Assembly: GCA_005788815.1 (NCBI GenBank)
Contig: SYAZ01000068.1
Location: 1 to 64,000, forward strand
Source of the DNA: Actinomycetota bacterium
Lineage (GTDB): Bacteria > Actinomycetota > Acidimicrobiia > Acidimicrobiales > Ilumatobacteraceae
Length of the DNA stretch: 64,000 nucleotides
Direction: 5' to 3'
A program made the translations under genes and the position numbers. Below the pieces are notes generated by a model that saw only the letters and a list, made by a program, of their open reading frames with translations, was not told the DNA's origin and made no database searches. How positions within the stretch are numbered: position 1 is the first letter of the stretch; each line of letters begins with the position of its first letter. Of this stretch, positions 62,019 through 64,000 are shown in pieces.

Positions 62019-63130
62019 GAGTCGGCATGAGGCGTTTGTATCGTGGCGAAACCACGTTTAATTTTTATGGACGTCGAAATATTGGGTTCATTGCATCTGG
62101 ATTTTTGGTTGTCGTCACAATCCTTTCCTTGTTCACACAAGGTCTCAACCTCGGCATCGACTTTAAGGGCGGCGTTGCTTTTGAAGTGCCGATGCAGGGA
62201 TCGATATCCATTGAGGTTGTTGAAGAGGTCTTGGAGAGTGAAGGTGTCCTCGATGATGGCATTAAAATTCAGACATTGAAATCTGAAACAGAGAGTCGCA
62301 TTCGTATTCAACTTGGAGATCAAACCCCAGAAAAAGTCACAGCAATACAGACCGCGCTAGTTGAGAAGGCAAAACTCACAGTGAACGATGTGAGCGTGTC
62401 GACTGTTAGTTCTACGTGGGGTAGGAATATCACGTTGAAGGCAATAAATGCACTTCTGGTGTTCTTTCTGGTCGTCTCCATATTTATCTCATTGCGTTTC
62501 GAGTGGCGAATGGCAATATCCGCGATCGCTGCAATGGCCCACGACGTTGCGATTAGCGTGGGCCTGTATTCGGTTCTTGGTCTTGAAGTCACTCCAGCAA
62601 CTGTGGTGGCATTCCTCACCATTCTTGGTTTCTCGTTGTACGACACCATTGTTGTGTTCGACAAAGTGCATGAAAACACCAGCAGATTTAGCGGTTCGAA
62701 AGTCTCGTACGGTGATGTAGTAAATGTGTCAATGAATCAAGTGCTGATGCGTTCTCTGAACACTTCGCTTGCTGCAGTGCTTCCTGTTTTGAGTCTCTTG
62801 GTTGTTGGATCTGGTGTATTTGGAGCAGTTGCACTGCGCGAATTTGCTCTGGCACTTCTAGTTGGATTGGCTACGGGTGCTTATTCTTCGATTTATATTG
62901 CGACACCTCTTCTTGGTCTCCTAAAAGAACGATCCGCTCAATTCGCCTCGGGCCGTGGTCAATTGTCATTGGGGCCAGACATGGAGCATCTCATGTCTAC
63001 AGGAGCACCTGTTGGTCGTCGTGCCTCCGCAAGTGCTTCGGCCGCAGCCAGCTCTGGGTCTGCCTTGCGACCGCCGGTTGACGCAATTCTTAGCCATCCA
63101 CCGCGACCACGGAAAAAGTCTCGTCGCTAA
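62015..63130 (+). CDS. secF: Protein translocase subunit SecF
   Basis: A 371-residue partner of SecD. A first helix, an external domain (LNLGIDFKGGVAFEV), then five helices with FLTILGFSLYDTIVVFDKVHEN and MRSLNTSLAAVLPVL are diagnostic. The C-terminal 60 residues are Ser/Ala/Pro/Arg-rich and end in RPRKKSRR, a basic disordered extension. Its TAA forms the start of the TAAGAT proposed for relA. Many actinobacteria have apt between secF and relA; it is absent here. Confidence 0.94.
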   Translation: MRVGMRRLYRGETTFNFYGRRNIGFIASGFLVVVTILSLFTQGLNLGIDFKGGVAFEVPMQGSISIEVVEEVLESEGVLDDGIKIQTLKSETESRIRIQLGDQTPEKVTAIQTALVEKAKLTVNDVSVSTVSSTWGRNITLKAINALLVFFLVVSIFISLRFEWRMAISAIAAMAHDVAISVGLYSVLGLEVTPATVVAFLTILGFSLYDTIVVFDKVHENTSRFSGSKVSYGDVVNVSMNQVLMRSLNTSLAAVLPVLSLLVVGSGVFGAVALREFALALLVGLATGAYSSIYIATPLLGLLKERSAQFASGRGQLSLGPDMEHLMSTGAPVGRRASASASAAASSGSALRPPVDAILSHPPRPRKKSRR

Positions 63131-63133
63131 GAT
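63128..63133 (+). promoter_or_regulatory. Putative -10 box (TAAGAT) of relA, leaderless type
   Basis: TAAGAT includes the secF stop codon and lies 6 bases before the relA ATG at 63140. Confidence 0.45.
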
Positions 63134-63139
63134 TGTTGT

Positions 63140-64000
63140 ATGGGTACTGCCGACCGCGTTCTTCCGTGGAGACGGCACCACAGTGCGCCGATTGAGGAAC
63201 TAGCGCCTCTCCTTACCGCTTTTAGGAAGCGACACCCAAAGGCAACTGTATCGATGGTCAATAAGGCCTACGAGGTTGCACGTGTTGCTCATACACATCA
63301 GATGCGTTCCTCCGGTGAGGCATACATCAATCACCCCATTGCGGTTGCGCGCATCGTGGCAGATATCGGTCTCGATGAGATTTCCCTCACAGCTGCACTT
63401 TTGCATGATGCTGTTGAAGACACAGAGATCACATTAGAAGATGTGCGCCGTGACTTTGGAGAAGAAGTCGCAACTCTTGTTGATGGCGTCACCAAATTAG
63501 AACGCTTGCAATTCGATTCACGTGAGGCTCAGCAGGCTGCAACTATGCGCAAGATGCTCGTTGCAATGGCACGTGACATGCGCGTCTTGGTCATTAAATT
63601 GGCTGATCGATTACACAACATGCGCACGCTGGCTGGAGTGCCTATAGAGAAACAACAGCGCACCGCGCAAGAGACACTCGACATTTATGCACCTCTTGCT
63701 AATCGGCTAGGCATGCAAGAGATTAAGCAGCAACTAGAAGATCTTTCGTTTGCTGCTTTGTATCCGAAACGGTTTGCAGAACTTGATCACTTGGTGTCAA
63801 CTCGTACGCCAGAACGAGACATCTACCTGGCAAAGGCCATCGCAGAAATCACAGCCCGTCTCACGGAAGTGAATATCTCTGCTGAAGTAACCGGTCGAGG
63901 AAAGCATCTGTGGAGCATCTACGAAAAGATGGTGCAGAAAGATCGTGACTTCGACGAAATATTCGATCTTGTTGCAGTCCGCATCATTGTTGACAGTATT
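63140..64000 (+). CDS. relA: (p)ppGpp synthetase/hydrolase RelA/SpoT family (5' part)
   Basis: The first 287 codons; the gene runs off the window. The HD hydrolase domain is intact, with GEAYINHPIAVARIVADIG, LLHDAVEDTEIT and KLADRLHNMRTL carrying the metal ligands, so (p)ppGpp hydrolysis is expected. The start of the synthetase domain is reached (SAEVTGRGKHLWSIYEKM, FDLVAVRIIVDS). A bifunctional long Rel protein is thus likely. The first 40 residues (RVLPWRRHHSAPIEEL) form a variable lead. ATG 63140 follows the secF stop by 9 bases. Confidence 0.93.
   Translation, partial: MGTADRVLPWRRHHSAPIEELAPLLTAFRKRHPKATVSMVNKAYEVARVAHTHQMRSSGEAYINHPIAVARIVADIGLDEISLTAALLHDAVEDTEITLEDVRRDFGEEVATLVDGVTKLERLQFDSREAQQAATMRKMLVAMARDMRVLVIKLADRLHNMRTLAGVPIEKQQRTAQETLDIYAPLANRLGMQEIKQQLEDLSFAALYPKRFAELDHLVSTRTPERDIYLAKAIAEITARLTEVNISAEVTGRGKHLWSIYEKMVQKDRDFDEIFDLVAVRIIVDSI

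Noticed and set aside
1-64000. CRISPR arrays, insertion sequences, prophage, tRNA or rRNA genes
   Set aside because: I found no regularly spaced repeats apart from the coding 51-base repeats and MraZ boxes, no transposase or phage proteins, and no cloverleaf in the short intergenic gaps.

Overview
The window is a gene-dense piece of an actinobacterial chromosome, most likely from the class Acidimicrobiia (an Ilumatobacter- or acIV-like aquatic lineage). The phylum call rests on gene content and order: a dcw division cluster without ftsA but with sepF, a Bpa/PafE-type proteasome activator, an MshC-like mycothiol ligase, an F420:NADP reductase, an InhA-like enoyl reductase, and the order thrS-HIT-pgsA-patA-pimA ... 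pdxS-pdxT-yebC-ruvC-ruvA-ruvB-queA-tgt-yajC-secD-secF-relA, which parallels mycobacteria. The class call is inference. Coding density is very high: no gap exceeds about 210 bases, many neighbours overlap by 4 bases (ATGA/GTGA), and convergent genes overlap at their 3' ends. I saw no tRNA, rRNA, CRISPR, insertion sequence or prophage.

Layout. 1-1905: end of a GT4 glycosyltransferase, a membrane protein, an SRPBCC protein and a ROK glucokinase. 1902-4434 (minus): glycerol kinase, an inositol-monophosphatase-family enzyme and a small membrane protein. 4485-7667: dinB, DUF3040, a small hydrophobic protein, an HNH nuclease and a lipoate/biotin ligase-like protein. 7747-22927: the dcw cluster mraZ-rsmH-ftsL-ftsI-murE-mraY-murD-ftsW-murG-murC-murB-ftsQ-ftsZ, led by an array of MraZ-type boxes over a sigma-70-like promoter; murF is absent from its usual place. 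22939-29927: yggS, sepF, yggT, ileS, a DksA-fold protein with a histone-like tail, lspA and rluD. 29934-41677: an Rrf2 regulator, a phosphodiesterase-like protein, bpa, dnaE, an unknown gene, a nitroreductase, a YyaL/DUF255 protein, an InhA-like reductase, npdG and mshC. 41736-51130: plsC, thrS and the phosphatidylinositol-mannoside genes, split between patA and pimA by an arsenic cassette (arsR, arsI, an aquaglyceroporin, arsC) plus a luciferase-like oxidoreductase. 51161-64000: a degenerate M48 homologue, a DUF3048 lipoprotein, pdxST, yebC, a peroxiredoxin, ruvCAB, queA, tgt, yajC-secDF and the 5' part of relA.

How the genes fit together. Inositol links several: the IMPase-family enzyme (if it makes inositol), PgsA (phosphatidylinositol-phosphate synthesis), PatA and PimA (mannosides), and MshC (mycothiol, whose scaffold is inositol). 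Mycothiol could in turn reduce ArsC. The arsenic cassette suggests a route in which arsenate is reduced by ArsC, trivalent methylarsenicals are demethylated by ArsI, and arsenite leaves through the channel.

A recurring signal not tied to any one gene family is a TANNNT hexamer 6-9 bases before the start codon, found before at least 17 genes. This is the arrangement of leaderless transcription. At 49951-49957 one 7-base TACCGTA appears to serve both strands at once, between the divergent luciferase-like gene and pimA.
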